Positions 7,822 to 16,690 of a stretch of DNA of 64,000 nt are shown here, piece after piece. Both the position numbers and the translations under genes were made by a program. Below the pieces are notes generated by a model that saw only the letters and a list, made by a program, of their open reading frames with translations, made no database searches and was not told the origin of the DNA. The stretch's first letter is position 1. Each line of letters starts with the position of its first letter. Location of the stretch: positions 248,001 through 312,000 of the forward strand of contig CAXXSE010000006.1 in assembly GCA_963664935.2 (NCBI GenBank), in the 5' to 3' direction. The stretch is from G963664935 sp963664935. Its GTDB lineage: Bacteria; Pseudomonadota; Gammaproteobacteria; Methylococcales; G963664935.

Positions 7822-9804
7822 CTAAAAATGTTGGGTTTTTACCCTTTTAGGCGTCGTTCGAAATTGACCCACGAGTCGCTTGATTTTTGAGAAATCGTCA
7901 GGCGCGGAGTTTTTTCCATAACGCAATTTCAAATAGATTCGGGTGATATCATCGATTTCCGATTTTAATTCGGGCAAGGTGGCTACGGCCCGGATTCCGA
8001 AATCACGGGCTCCTTCCGTGGGTTTTTTCAATAACTTGGCGCGTGCCAGCTTGCTACAGAATTTTTCATAAAGCACAAGCACTTGGTCTTTTTTTGTTTG
8101 TTTCTTTCGGAACAAAAAAAGGGTTAGTAGATAAATGGCGGATGCAAATACGAGCAATAGCATAAGTAGGTTTTTTATGACGCTATCGATACCGAGCAAA
8201 TCCAGCAATAAGTTTTGTCGGTGGGCATCGTAGCTAACAATCCACTTGTTCCAACTATGGTCGAAACTTGCCCAGAGCTGTCTCGAATGTTTTAGCCATT
8301 TCGCCAGTTCGGTTGATTCCACAACGGCAAATGAAATAATCCCTGTGTCGATTTGACGATTCACATCGAAGCCTCGTTCAACGCGTTCCGGGGCTACCGC
8401 CGCGGTTGGGTCGATTCGCACCCAACCCTTGTGCTTAATCCACACTTCGGCCCACGCATGGGCGTCGGCTTGGCGGACTTCCAGGAAATTGCCGATAGCG
8501 TTGAATTCACCCCCTTGATACCCGGTGACTACACGGGCTGGAATCCCGGCGGCTCGCATCAAATATACAAAGCTGGTGGCATAATGTTCACAGAAACCTT
8601 TTTGTGTTTCGAATAGAAAACCCTCGACCGGGTTACCATTGAGGCGGGGTGGCGTGAGCGTATAAACAAAGGGTTCGTCGTGAAAGTAGGCGAGTGATTT
8701 CTGGACTATATGTTCCTGACTGGAACTACCACTTTTCCAACGATCCAATAGTCTCAATACTCTACGGGAAGGAGGAGTTGCCAATTGCAAACCGCGTTCA
8801 CGGTCCGATTCGCTCAACGGGCCGGAATTGTAACCGGAATTAGACGTTAATTGATAAGCCAAGCGTTTTTTAACCTTGGTTTTTGAAAGCAGAACAAGTT
8901 CGTTCGTTTGATAGGCATTTGTGGGCACGGTCCTTGGCAAATCCAGGGCGAACAGCCATTTTTGCTGATGGGGTTCCAGTACGATGGAATAACGGTAGGG
9001 TTTTCCGTGAAAGCGTATTCCACGTTGTTGATAAGGTTTGTCTTCCGGCAAAGTCCAACGCCTTCCTTCGTTTTTCCAAAATACCGGACCGTGCCAGTAG
9101 CGATGTTCGGGCGGCGGAATTTCGCCGTTAAAGGTGACGCGAAAAGCGGTTTTACGCGATAGACTGAGCTGACTGATTTTGCCCGGCTCCAATACGCTGC
9201 TCAATCCGGATACAGCTTGTTGGTCCTCATTGTGCAAACCAAACTGTGGTGTGGGAATTCGTGGAAAAAAAACGAATAGGAAGACCATGACCGGGATGGA
9301 TTGGAGAATCAAAGAGCCGCCCATCTTGAATAGCGTAGCGGATTTCAGGGACTGCCCGTTCATGCTGATAAGTGTAGAAACAAGTAGCCAAGAGACCGCG
9401 AGTATGAATGCGGTCATGGATACACTTTGATTAAACAGAAATTGAGTCAGCGCGACAAAAAAAGTCAGGAATACTAATAGGTAGTAGTCCCGCGTGGATT
9501 TCAGCTCCATGAGTTTCAAACCCAAGGCTATAAGCAATGCACTGGTGCCCGCGTCGCGGCCCAAGATGCCATGGTTTTTTAAGAAAATTAGCGCTACCGC
9601 GAAGCCCGTTAACGCCAGCAGGATTTTGGTGCCCGGTAAAATACCCGGCTTGCCGATAGCCAAAAACCGCCAGCAAACGGCGAATAAGAAAAACGTCGTG
9701 ATTGGCCAGGAGAGGTGAAACACGTGGGGAAAGGCGACAACCGTGGTTGCGCTGAGGAGCAAAATAATACTCCGATGTTGCCGGTCAAATATAAGTGTCC
9801 GCAC
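7822..9804 (-). CDS. transglutaminase-like membrane protein (TgpA/DUF3488 type)
   Basis: A 660-residue protein with an N-terminal block of about six membrane helices (residues 10-190), an extracytoplasmic region with a transglutaminase-like Cys-His-Asp core (GFCEHYATSF, ADAHAWAEVW, RIDPTAA, about residues 385-470), one further helix near 550 and a cytoplasmic C-terminal DUF4129-like tail. It matches the Pseudomonas TgpA architecture. The start is GTG at 9802-9804, overlapping the DUF58 gene by 20 bp, which implies translational coupling. It is the last gene of the moxR-DUF58-tgpA operon; the substrate is unknown. Confidence 0.9.
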   Translation of the reverse strand: MRTLIFDRQHRSIILLLSATTVVAFPHVFHLSWPITTFFLFAVCWRFLAIGKPGILPGTKILLALTGFAVALIFLKNHGILGRDAGTSALLIALGLKLMELKSTRDYYLLVFLTFFVALTQFLFNQSVSMTAFILAVSWLLVSTLISMNGQSLKSATLFKMGGSLILQSIPVMVFLFVFFPRIPTPQFGLHNEDQQAVSGLSSVLEPGKISQLSLSRKTAFRVTFNGEIPPPEHRYWHGPVFWKNEGRRWTLPEDKPYQQRGIRFHGKPYRYSIVLEPHQQKWLFALDLPRTVPTNAYQTNELVLLSKTKVKKRLAYQLTSNSGYNSGPLSESDRERGLQLATPPSRRVLRLLDRWKSGSSSQEHIVQKSLAYFHDEPFVYTLTPPRLNGNPVEGFLFETQKGFCEHYATSFVYLMRAAGIPARVVTGYQGGEFNAIGNFLEVRQADAHAWAEVWIKHKGWVRIDPTAAVAPERVERGFDVNRQIDTGIISFAVVESTELAKWLKHSRQLWASFDHSWNKWIVSYDAHRQNLLLDLLGIDSVIKNLLMLLLVFASAIYLLTLFLFRKKQTKKDQVLVLYEKFCSKLARAKLLKKPTEGARDFGIRAVATLPELKSEIDDITRIYLKLRYGKNSAPDDFSKIKRLVGQFRTTPKRVKTQHF

Positions 9805-10768
9805 GGCCGAATAACGCTAATGCTTTTAAACAAAGGGCTCGGTGGACTTCCCCGGAAGCGGGGTTCAATTTCTTAGAGGGTAAGCAAAGCCCATAAGTGG
9901 ATCCGGATTGCTCGGCATCAAGCACCCACCGGCACAACCGGGAAAGACGGTCTTCGACCGAGCCCCCCGGCGTTCGTGACCATTCGAGCCAAATGATAGA
10001 AGTTTCATCCCCGTTATATTCCTTGGTGTGCAAACCCTGTTCCTTGGCTAAAGCTTTCCAGTAAATACGTTTCACGGAATCACCCGGTGTATATTGCCGA
10101 AATCCGGTAAAATCGTCGCCACCCTTTAGATCTTGTTCGCTCTCGGGTGAAGGCTGGTTAGAGCTTGGGAGAGGAAGGTGATTATCCGTGGGGCGCGGAT
10201 AGACCAGAACATGCTCATCAACCTTGATGGGTGACCATGCACGAAATAATCCCAGAGGGAATAAAGAGTAGAGGGTAACCGTGCCGATTTTGTGCCAACC
10301 ACGGATGGCGGTTGGTATCGATAAGCGAGACTGACAGATGGAATATGGGTCGATATCGGTCCTAAGCGGTGGGGATTTAAGGGTACTGAGTCCCACGCTT
10401 ATCCGTGGCGAATGGGTGGGGTTTTCTATCCGGCAGTCGAAAATGGCTATATCACCCGCGAATACAGGCTGACATTTCTGGGTGCTGAATCGCAGACCGG
10501 ATAGAGAACGAAAACTGTGGAGAATAGAGACGATAACCAGGCTGGCGAGCAAAAAGGTCAGAATAAAGCCAAGATTATTGCCATAAACCGTGGAAGCCGA
10601 AAGCATGACGATGATCAGTGCGGCGCAACCCAAACCCGATGCGGTGGGTAATATAAAAATTCGCCGGTGAGATAGGATAACCGGTTGCGTCAAATTTTTT
10701 TCGCCAAACTTAAAGCGATTTAAACCAAATCGTTCCCTGAGAGACATGGCGGTAAAAAATTTATCCAT
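9785..10768 (-). CDS. DUF58 domain protein
   Basis: A 327-residue protein with two membrane helices near the N-terminus (about 40-85) and a C-terminal DUF58 region. The DUF58 signature is visible as FRQYTPGDSVKRIYWKALA, followed by a von Willebrand-like fold. DUF58 proteins almost always pair with MoxR AAA+ ATPases and transglutaminase-like proteins, as here. The complex is thought to act on envelope or metalloprotein maturation, but the function in this organism is unproven. It starts 36 bp after the moxR stop; no clear ribosome-binding site is visible before its ATG. Confidence 0.9.
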   Translation of the reverse strand: MDKFFTAMSLRERFGLNRFKFGEKNLTQPVILSHRRIFILPTASGLGCAALIIVMLSASTVYGNNLGFILTFLLASLVIVSILHSFRSLSGLRFSTQKCQPVFAGDIAIFDCRIENPTHSPRISVGLSTLKSPPLRTDIDPYSICQSRLSIPTAIRGWHKIGTVTLYSLFPLGLFRAWSPIKVDEHVLVYPRPTDNHLPLPSSNQPSPESEQDLKGGDDFTGFRQYTPGDSVKRIYWKALAKEQGLHTKEYNGDETSIIWLEWSRTPGGSVEDRLSRLCRWVLDAEQSGSTYGLCLPSKKLNPASGEVHRALCLKALALFGRADTYI

Positions 10769-10804
10769 TTGGGGGGAGGAAAAATGGTCGGGTGTTGTAC
10801 TGAT

Positions 10805-11719
10805 TTATGGGATTGCGACATTTTCCAACAACGATGATACGAGAGTATCGGCATTGATCGAAGTGGAATAATTGGTGCGTAGCCGATGACCCGCTACGGG
10901 TGCAAAATTTTTTTGGATATCTTCAGGCAACACGGAATCGCGTTGATTAAGATAAGCCCAGGCTTTCGCGGCGCTCAAAAGCGCTAATCCGGCGCGCGGC
11001 GAAAGTCCGACGGGATAGTCCGCTGATTCGCGGCTATAGCTTAATAGGGCTTGTAAATAATCCAACAGCGCATCTGAAGTGTGAACAAGGGCTACTTCAG
11101 TCTGAATACGCTGTAGTTCTTCAATGGCTAAACATACCGGCAAGGATTCTATTAAAAGATGCCGGTCTTTTCCTTGAAGTAATGCTCGTTCGGCTTGTTT
11201 GTCAGGGTAACCCAATTCTATGCACATGAGGAAGCGGTCGAGTTGGGATTCCGGTAACGGAAAGGTTCCGATTTGATGGTTCGGGTTTTGTGTGGCAATA
11301 ACGAAAAAGGGTTCAGGTAAGATGCGGGTTTCGCCCTCTACAGTGACTTGGTGCTCTTCCATTGCCTCCAGTAGGGCGCTTTGTGCCTTGGGTGTAGACC
11401 GATTGATTTCGTCGGCAAGAATCATCTGATGAAAAATCGGGCCGGGATGAAACTGGAAATTTTGATTCTCCCGGTCAAAAATCGATGCGCCAACGATATC
11501 GGCGGGTAACAAATAGCTTGTGAATTGTATGCGTTGGTAGTGCACACCCAGCAATTTAGCCAAAGTATGAGCCAGCGTGGTTTTGCCGACACCGGGGATA
11601 TCCTCGATGAGCAAATGTCCTCGAGCCAGGAGGCAACATAGCGCCAACCGGAGTTGATGATCCTTCCCTAGAACTACTTGACCGGCTGTTTTCAGCAACG
11701 TGTTTAGAGCATTGTTCAT
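10805..11719 (-). CDS. MoxR-family AAA+ ATPase
   Basis: A 304-residue AAA+ ATPase. Walker A is EDIPGVGKTTLA, Walker B is MILADEINRS, and sensor 1 and the pore region are in ATQNPNHQIGTFPLPESQLD. It is the first gene of the three-gene operon with DUF58 and TgpA-like proteins. MoxR ATPases act as chaperones that insert cofactors or assemble protein complexes in the presence of VWA/DUF58 partners. The intergenic region up to 12085 on its upstream side holds only a reverse-transcriptase scrap, so its promoter is within 11720-11815. Confidence 0.92.
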   Translation of the reverse strand: MNNALNTLLKTAGQVVLGKDHQLRLALCCLLARGHLLIEDIPGVGKTTLAHTLAKLLGVHYQRIQFTSYLLPADIVGASIFDRENQNFQFHPGPIFHQMILADEINRSTPKAQSALLEAMEEHQVTVEGETRILPEPFFVIATQNPNHQIGTFPLPESQLDRFLMCIELGYPDKQAERALLQGKDRHLLIESLPVCLAIEELQRIQTEVALVHTSDALLDYLQALLSYSRESADYPVGLSPRAGLALLSAAKAWAYLNQRDSVLPEDIQKNFAPVAGHRLRTNYSTSINADTLVSSLLENVAIP

Positions 11720-11814
11720 AGGTAAAATAAAAGAGGGGGAATAGGTTAAAGCTTAGTGCATGGTTACATGTCTCGACCCTTTAGTCCTTTTCATTACCTA
11801 TGTTTTGAAACAAA

Positions 11815-12075
11815 ATGCGAACCAGGCTGAATTTCTTGCTGGGTTTTTTCGTGGCGCGCGCGCCTTGTTACGAAACCAGAACTAACCGGGAATTGAAAAA
11901 GGCACTATTCAAACCCGTGGTCGAACGGTTCCTTGCGGAACGAGGGCTGCTTCTCTCCGAGGAAAAAACCTCAATCACGCAGATCAAGCATGGTTTTAAG
12001 TTCCTCGGGCAAACCCGGCAGGATATTGAATTGGCTATTGACACCCTTTGGCTAAAGGGTGTTCCCTTTTTTTAA
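11815..12075 (+). pseudogene. fragment of group II intron reverse transcriptase/maturase
   Basis: Within this 86-codon frame, residues about 27-68 (ELKKALFKPVVERFLAERG, then LSEEKTSITQIKHGFKFLGQ) match the thumb-side end of the reverse-transcriptase domain of LtrA-like intron proteins, where the consensus reads LSxEKTxITHIxxGFxFLG. The YADD active site, maturase and endonuclease regions are absent, so this is a remnant. It is not closely similar to the intact enzyme at 59552-60814. It sits exactly where a ketosynthase gene would be expected downstream of the fabG-like gene. Confidence 0.7.
12041..12073 (+). terminator. rho-independent terminator-like hairpin
   Basis: A stem of nine base pairs (ACACCCTTT with AAAGGGTGT) and a 4-nt loop is followed by TCCCTTTTTTT on the plus strand. 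It ends the reverse-transcriptase remnant region. On the minus strand no T-run follows, so it would not serve the fabG-like gene. Confidence 0.6.
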
Positions 12076-12085
12076 GATGGATAAT

Positions 12086-12805
12086 TTAAATCATCGCCCC
12101 GTTGATGCCGATAATCTGCCCGGAAATATAACCCGCATCATCCGAACATAAAAAGGCGGTTAAGGCGGCAACTTCATCAGGTGTGCCCGCTCTTTTCATT
12201 GGCACGATGGATTTGATCCGGTCAGCGCTAAAGGTTGATTCGGAGTGTTGGCCTTGAATGATTCCTGGAGCGATGGTGTTGACGGTGATTTTTCTAGAAG
12301 CTAGCTCCAAGGCCAGCGATTTGGTCGCACCGTGCAACGCTGCTTTAGCGGCGGCGTAGTTACATTGCCCGCGGTTGCCCATCACCCCTGATATAGATGA
12401 CATATTGATGATTCGGCCCCACCGTGTTGCAATCATCGCCATCAATAAAGGCTGCGTGACATTGTAGAAGCCGTGGACGGTCACATCGATAACCTTGCGC
12501 CAATCGTGTACGTTCATCCCGGCCAGAGGCGCATCGATGTGTATGCCGGCATTGTTGACGATAATCTGGATTGGCTGTTGTTTGATCAACGTTTCCAGTT
12601 TGGCTGCGCAGGCTTCGTGATCGGTCACGTCAAAGACGATAGCCTCGGCGGAACCTCCCTGATCGATGATCTGCTCGGTTACGTCGGTCGCCTTGTCAAA
12701 ATTGTTATTGCCGTGGACGATGACGTGAATATCTTGTCGGGCAAGACCTTTGCATATTGCCGAACCTATACCGCCGCTGCCGCCGGTAATCAGTGCCGTC
12801 CTCAT
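12086..12805 (-). CDS. 3-oxoacyl-ACP reductase, FabG/ApeQ-like
   Basis: A 239-residue SDR with the TGGSGGIG cofactor loop, NNAG, catalytic Ser in NMSSISG and the YAAAK motif (NYAAAKAALHG). It resembles the ketoreductases of aryl-polyene clusters, which reduce the 3-keto intermediate on the carrier protein. I chose ATG 12803-12805, preceded by GGGAG with 8-nt spacing; a TTG at 12820 is also possible. The start overlaps the end of the ApeP-like dehydratase gene by 4 bp, the order (DH then KR) typical of aryl-polyene loci. Confidence 0.87.
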   Translation of the reverse strand: MRTALITGGSGGIGSAICKGLARQDIHVIVHGNNNFDKATDVTEQIIDQGGSAEAIVFDVTDHEACAAKLETLIKQQPIQIIVNNAGIHIDAPLAGMNVHDWRKVIDVTVHGFYNVTQPLLMAMIATRWGRIINMSSISGVMGNRGQCNYAAAKAALHGATKSLALELASRKITVNTIAPGIIQGQHSESTFSADRIKSIVPMKRAGTPDEVAALTAFLCSDDAGYISGQIIGINGAMI

Positions 12806-13254
12806 GTTGGCTGCTCCCAATGATTGATGACCGTTGCCCTGGCATTCAGTAGCGTGTTTGCGTCCGAGTCAGTGATCGTAAAGCGATAGATCGCCCCTGT
12901 TGCGGTGTTAATTTCTACATTGGCGATAGTGATGATTTCATCATTAATACGCTCAAGCGTTTCGATGTAGATATTGACATCGCGGACCGCGGCGAGCACG
13001 CCCGGGGATAGCGTCTTTGTCAATAAACCGCCGTGGATTGCCATGGCCTGTGCGCCGTATTCGAGTAAATGAATGGAGGATAGTTGGTTATCCAGCCGTA
13101 GTGGATTGTTCGGGTCTTGATGCGAAGTCGACGCGCAACGAATGGTATGTTCGTCCCAATGATCGACCCGTTCGATCAAACACATTGTTCCGGAATGGGG
13201 GATCAACTTTTCGATTTGATCTTTGTACAAGGGAAATTTTGGCGCCATTGTCAT
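12802..13254 (-). CDS. 3-hydroxyacyl-ACP dehydratase, ApeP-like hotdog protein
   Basis: A protein of about 150 residues with hotdog features: KLIPHSGTMCLIERV carries the conserved His of ApeP-type dehydratases and HLLEYGAQAMAIHGG forms the central helix with Glu. This family dehydrates the polyene-chain intermediate in aryl-polyene synthesis. Two ATGs (13254 and 13248) follow a GGAAG; the longer frame to 13275 would overlap the previous gene. Gene order acyltransferase-DH-KR with 1-5 bp spacing indicates one operon. Confidence 0.82.
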   Translation of the reverse strand: MTMAPKFPLYKDQIEKLIPHSGTMCLIERVDHWDEHTIRCASTSHQDPNNPLRLDNQLSSIHLLEYGAQAMAIHGGLLTKTLSPGVLAAVRDVNIYIETLERINDEIITIANVEINTATGAIYRFTITDSDANTLLNARATVINHWEQPT

Positions 13255-13259
13255 TACCG

Positions 13260-14162
13260 TTATTCTTCCCGCCAATAATCGTAAAAATTAAACCAGTTAA
13301 AGGGGGCTGTTTTAATTTGTTCTTCAAGAATATTGGCATATTGCTGCATCCAATATTGAATATCTTGCTGGCGCTGTCCGCGATTCAGCTGTATTTTTTC
13401 CGCCAGTAACTTAAAATGTAACTGATACAGGTTGCCACCTTTGTAAATACCAAAAAACACGATGATCGGCACATTTAGCGAAGCGGCAATCAGGATCGGA
13501 GCCGCTGGTAGAATGATTTCATCACCCAGCAGTGTGCAGCTAACCGTTTTTTCTTTTTTTTCATCCATAACGCGGTCGCCGAGCATGCCGACTGCGCTGC
13601 CGACATCGACGGCATCCTTGATTTGCAACAGGCTATCCGGCGCGCCAATAGGAATAATCATGTCGGACAGATTCGGATTCAGGGCATTGAGGATTTTGAC
13701 GATCATTGGGTTTTGCCCTTGGTACATCAATATTTTAATCGGTAGCGGACATCTTTTGATCGCATAGCTGCGCAGTACCTCGAAACTGCCCAGATGGCTG
13801 CCGAGTAATATACAGCCTATGCCTTGTTGTGAGTATTTCAACGGCAGGTTTTCGGGAGGGAAAGCGATATCGATTTTCTCGAATTGCCCAGTCATCAAGT
13901 ACACACGGTCCAATATAGTCGATGCAAAACAGTGAATATGGCGCGAAACATCCAACAAAGTGGGTTTTCGCTGTAATACTCTGGTCAGATAGAGTTTTGA
14001 CGATCGACGCTGGGATGTGGCAAAGACCAGATAGTATAAGGTAATAGGGTAGAGTAGGAGCCGGGCGGCGGGGCGTCCTAAATTGAGTGCAATCCAGCGT
14101 ATAGACTTTAGAGCTATGGGAGTGCTGCGTTCTCTATGATCTTGCCAGGATTGCGTCATCAT
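13260..14162 (-). CDS. LpxL/HtrB-like acyltransferase
   Basis: A 300-residue lysophospholipid acyltransferase-family protein. The HX4E catalytic motif is visible in GSHLGSFEVLR (about residue 125), and an N-terminal hydrophobic segment suits a peripheral inner-membrane location. In aryl-polyene clusters such enzymes are thought to move the finished acyl chain to its lipid anchor. It overlaps the upstream small dehydratase gene by 4 bp and is followed directly by the ApeP-like gene. Confidence 0.85.
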   Translation of the reverse strand: MMTQSWQDHRERSTPIALKSIRWIALNLGRPAARLLLYPITLYYLVFATSQRRSSKLYLTRVLQRKPTLLDVSRHIHCFASTILDRVYLMTGQFEKIDIAFPPENLPLKYSQQGIGCILLGSHLGSFEVLRSYAIKRCPLPIKILMYQGQNPMIVKILNALNPNLSDMIIPIGAPDSLLQIKDAVDVGSAVGMLGDRVMDEKKEKTVSCTLLGDEIILPAAPILIAASLNVPIIVFFGIYKGGNLYQLHFKLLAEKIQLNRGQRQQDIQYWMQQYANILEEQIKTAPFNWFNFYDYWREE

Positions 14163-14464
14163 TGTGGTTTAATGGTTAGAATGCCGGAAGCCAGTTTAAT
14201 ATCTCCGGTGAAACACTCGAATTTAACGAGTAATGGTGCTTTCTCGGTGAGTTGAATGCAAAAGTTTTGTTCCGGATGTAAGCGCTGGTGGAATTTTGCC
14301 TGGGGTATGGCGGTGATTGTGAAGACAGGTTTCCAGTGTTTTAAAAGGCGTCTGGTATAGTCAAGCAGGATTACTCCAGGAACTATAGGGTTGCCTGGAA
14401 AGTGTCCGGCCAAACAAGGGTGCTCGGTGGGTATCCGGTAGTGTTGGCTGATGGTCTCGGACAA
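14159..14464 (-). CDS. ApeI-like beta-hydroxyacyl-ACP dehydratase
   Basis: A 101-residue FabA/FabZ-type hotdog domain. The signature HPCLAGHFPGNPIVPG includes the catalytic His and the GNP(I/V)VPG turn. It is shorter than FabZ (about 150 residues), as is usual for ApeI-type dehydratases. It lies 13 bp downstream of the flavoprotein gene and overlaps the acyltransferase gene by 4 bp, so it belongs to the same operon. Confidence 0.85.
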   Translation of the reverse strand: MSETISQHYRIPTEHPCLAGHFPGNPIVPGVILLDYTRRLLKHWKPVFTITAIPQAKFHQRLHPEQNFCIQLTEKAPLLVKFECFTGDIKLASGILTIKPQ

Positions 14465-14477
14465 GGCTGTATTGTCT

Positions 14478-15803
14478 TTAAGTTTGATCCTGATTAGCTC
14501 TAGAAAGCATATACCTTAGAGTTTCGCCAACATTTTTTAGCGACAAAATATAATACAGTGATTTAAACAAAAATAACGGTACGGTAACCTTTGGGTTGCC
14601 ATATATATCACCAGAAAGAATCGAAATGACCGAGGACTTCATTTTACGCTGCCATTTATTTTGCTTTTCGTCATTGGTCGACATCAACAAGCGATGTAAT
14701 ACCGTCGTATTAAAACGATAAATAAACCAGGAGATTGCATCAATACCAAGTCTTACCTTACGTTTATAGGATCGGATCAGATGTTTTTCGTTATTTGGTT
14801 TAGATAACAATTTATCCACCAATTCAGCCCCATCCACAGCGCCCTGCATCGCCAGAAAAACACCGCTGGAAAGTACAGGATCTACAAATGTATAGGCATC
14901 ACCAACCAGTAAATAACCATTCCCTACCATCGTCGATGAGCGATAAGAATAGTTGCCGGTAGCGTGCACTTCTCCGAGTAACTCAGCGCCTTGCATTCGC
15001 TTAGCAAGTTCCGGGAGCAGTTGCAGTGTATGGAATAAAAAAGTCTCTAAGGTAGTCTGACGGGTTTTCAAATAACTTGGCCAACAAACGGCGCCAACGC
15101 TCATGACCCCATCTTTTAATGGAATCAGCCAGATCCAGCCTTGTTCGAACCAATATATACTAATGTTGCCGGCATCTTCTCCAACTCTACGTTGTACGTA
15201 AAGATAATGCCCATATATTGCCGCCATTCGATGCCGGGGTATTTTATGTCTGGATCTTAATTTTTTAGCTAAAATCGCATCTCGACCGGAGGCGTCAATC
15301 ACATACCGACAGCTAAATTCCAAAGATTCCGCATTATCGGAAACAGCCTTGACGATTTTATCGCCATCCCTTTCAAGGTCTACATCCACGACTCGTACGC
15401 CTTGCAACGCATCGACCCCCTTGTTCATGCAGTTGGCAAACAAAATCTCATCGAATTCGGAGCGCCTTACCTGATAAGCATGAGGATGGGAACTATCGAT
15501 CGATTTGTCGAAATAAAACGTATCTTTGGCAAGTGATGTTTCCATCGAATTAAATTCAGCGGCGTGTTTTTTCATACCGATGCGATGGACTGAATCCAAT
15601 ACTCCCAACCGTTCCAAAATAGGCAAATTCATCGGTAATAATGATTCGCCAATATGAAACCGGGGATGATGCGCTTTTTCCAGCAGACAAACAATCCAGC
15701 CTAGTTCAACCAACAAACAGGCCGCAGTGGTCCCGGCAGGAACTCCGCCAATAACAATCACATCAAAATCTTGATGATCGCTTACTATTTTACCGTGATG
15801 CAA
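14478..15803 (-). CDS. FAD-dependent halogenase/monooxygenase-like protein
   Basis: A 441-residue flavoprotein. The N-terminal dinucleotide motif reads VIGGVPAGTTAA, with Val in place of the middle glycine of GxGxxG. HIGESLLP follows at about residue 50, as in CmlS-type halogenases, and the halogenase motif WxWxIP is present as GWIWLIP. A GDAYTFVDPVLSSG segment closes the FAD site. Xanthomonadin aryl polyenes are brominated and their locus encodes a halogenase, so a halogenated or oxidised polyene is a reasonable inference. The motif also occurs in non-halogenating relatives. It starts the intact part of the operon. Confidence 0.78.
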   Translation of the reverse strand: MHHGKIVSDHQDFDVIVIGGVPAGTTAACLLVELGWIVCLLEKAHHPRFHIGESLLPMNLPILERLGVLDSVHRIGMKKHAAEFNSMETSLAKDTFYFDKSIDSSHPHAYQVRRSEFDEILFANCMNKGVDALQGVRVVDVDLERDGDKIVKAVSDNAESLEFSCRYVIDASGRDAILAKKLRSRHKIPRHRMAAIYGHYLYVQRRVGEDAGNISIYWFEQGWIWLIPLKDGVMSVGAVCWPSYLKTRQTTLETFLFHTLQLLPELAKRMQGAELLGEVHATGNYSYRSSTMVGNGYLLVGDAYTFVDPVLSSGVFLAMQGAVDGAELVDKLLSKPNNEKHLIRSYKRKVRLGIDAISWFIYRFNTTVLHRLLMSTNDEKQNKWQRKMKSSVISILSGDIYGNPKVTVPLFLFKSLYYILSLKNVGETLRYMLSRANQDQT

Positions 15804-15809
15804 TCCAAC

Positions 15810-16227
15810 TTATTCCTTAATAATCTTGCCTATATGATTCCGGGGTAGTTCTTCTACCAGGCGCAACGGTCGTTGACGGTTAGTAATCGCCACGCTTGAA
15901 AACAATGGCCAGAATAAAGAGGTTTCTAGCCCGTACATATGCTGCGGAGGAACCGTGGAAACGATTGTCCAGTTTTTGTGCTCAAGCCCGAAATGGCTTG
16001 CCGCCAAATGCGCGGATTGCTGGAATTCCCGCCAGGTTTTATGGATCGCCTTGGGTCGGCCGATTGTACCCGAGGTAAACGATATGGAAACAGTCTGATC
16101 GGGATCGAAGCTTTGCGATTGAGGGACGCCGTTCTCTAGATTGTTTTCGTCGATAGCGTAGCGCTGACCGATAAATTCATCAGAGTTATCGGTTATGTAG
16201 TAAGTATCCTGATAACGAACTAGCAAT

Positions 16228-16256
<29 letters not shown>
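15810..16256 (-). pseudogene. acyl/aryl-CoA synthetase remnant (AMP-binding), internally deleted
   Basis: The 148 readable codons join two distant parts of an AMP-forming ligase. Residues about 60-70 carry the phosphate loop FTSGTIGRPKAIHKTW and PPQHMYGLETSLFWPL. Then, after ITNRQRPL, the chain jumps directly to VEELPRNHIGKIIKE, which is the extreme C-terminus with the catalytic Lys of the family. About 200 residues of core, and the first ~80 residues, are missing. The apparent start lies in an IS200-like hairpin at 16255-16271, which probably truncated the gene. In aryl-polyene loci this ligase would load the aryl starter (ApeH-like). Confidence 0.8.
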
Positions 16257-16640
<384 letters not shown>

Positions 16641-16690
16641 TATATATTATGAGGAGACTATCCGAGAATAGAAACCCCCTGGAAATTCAT

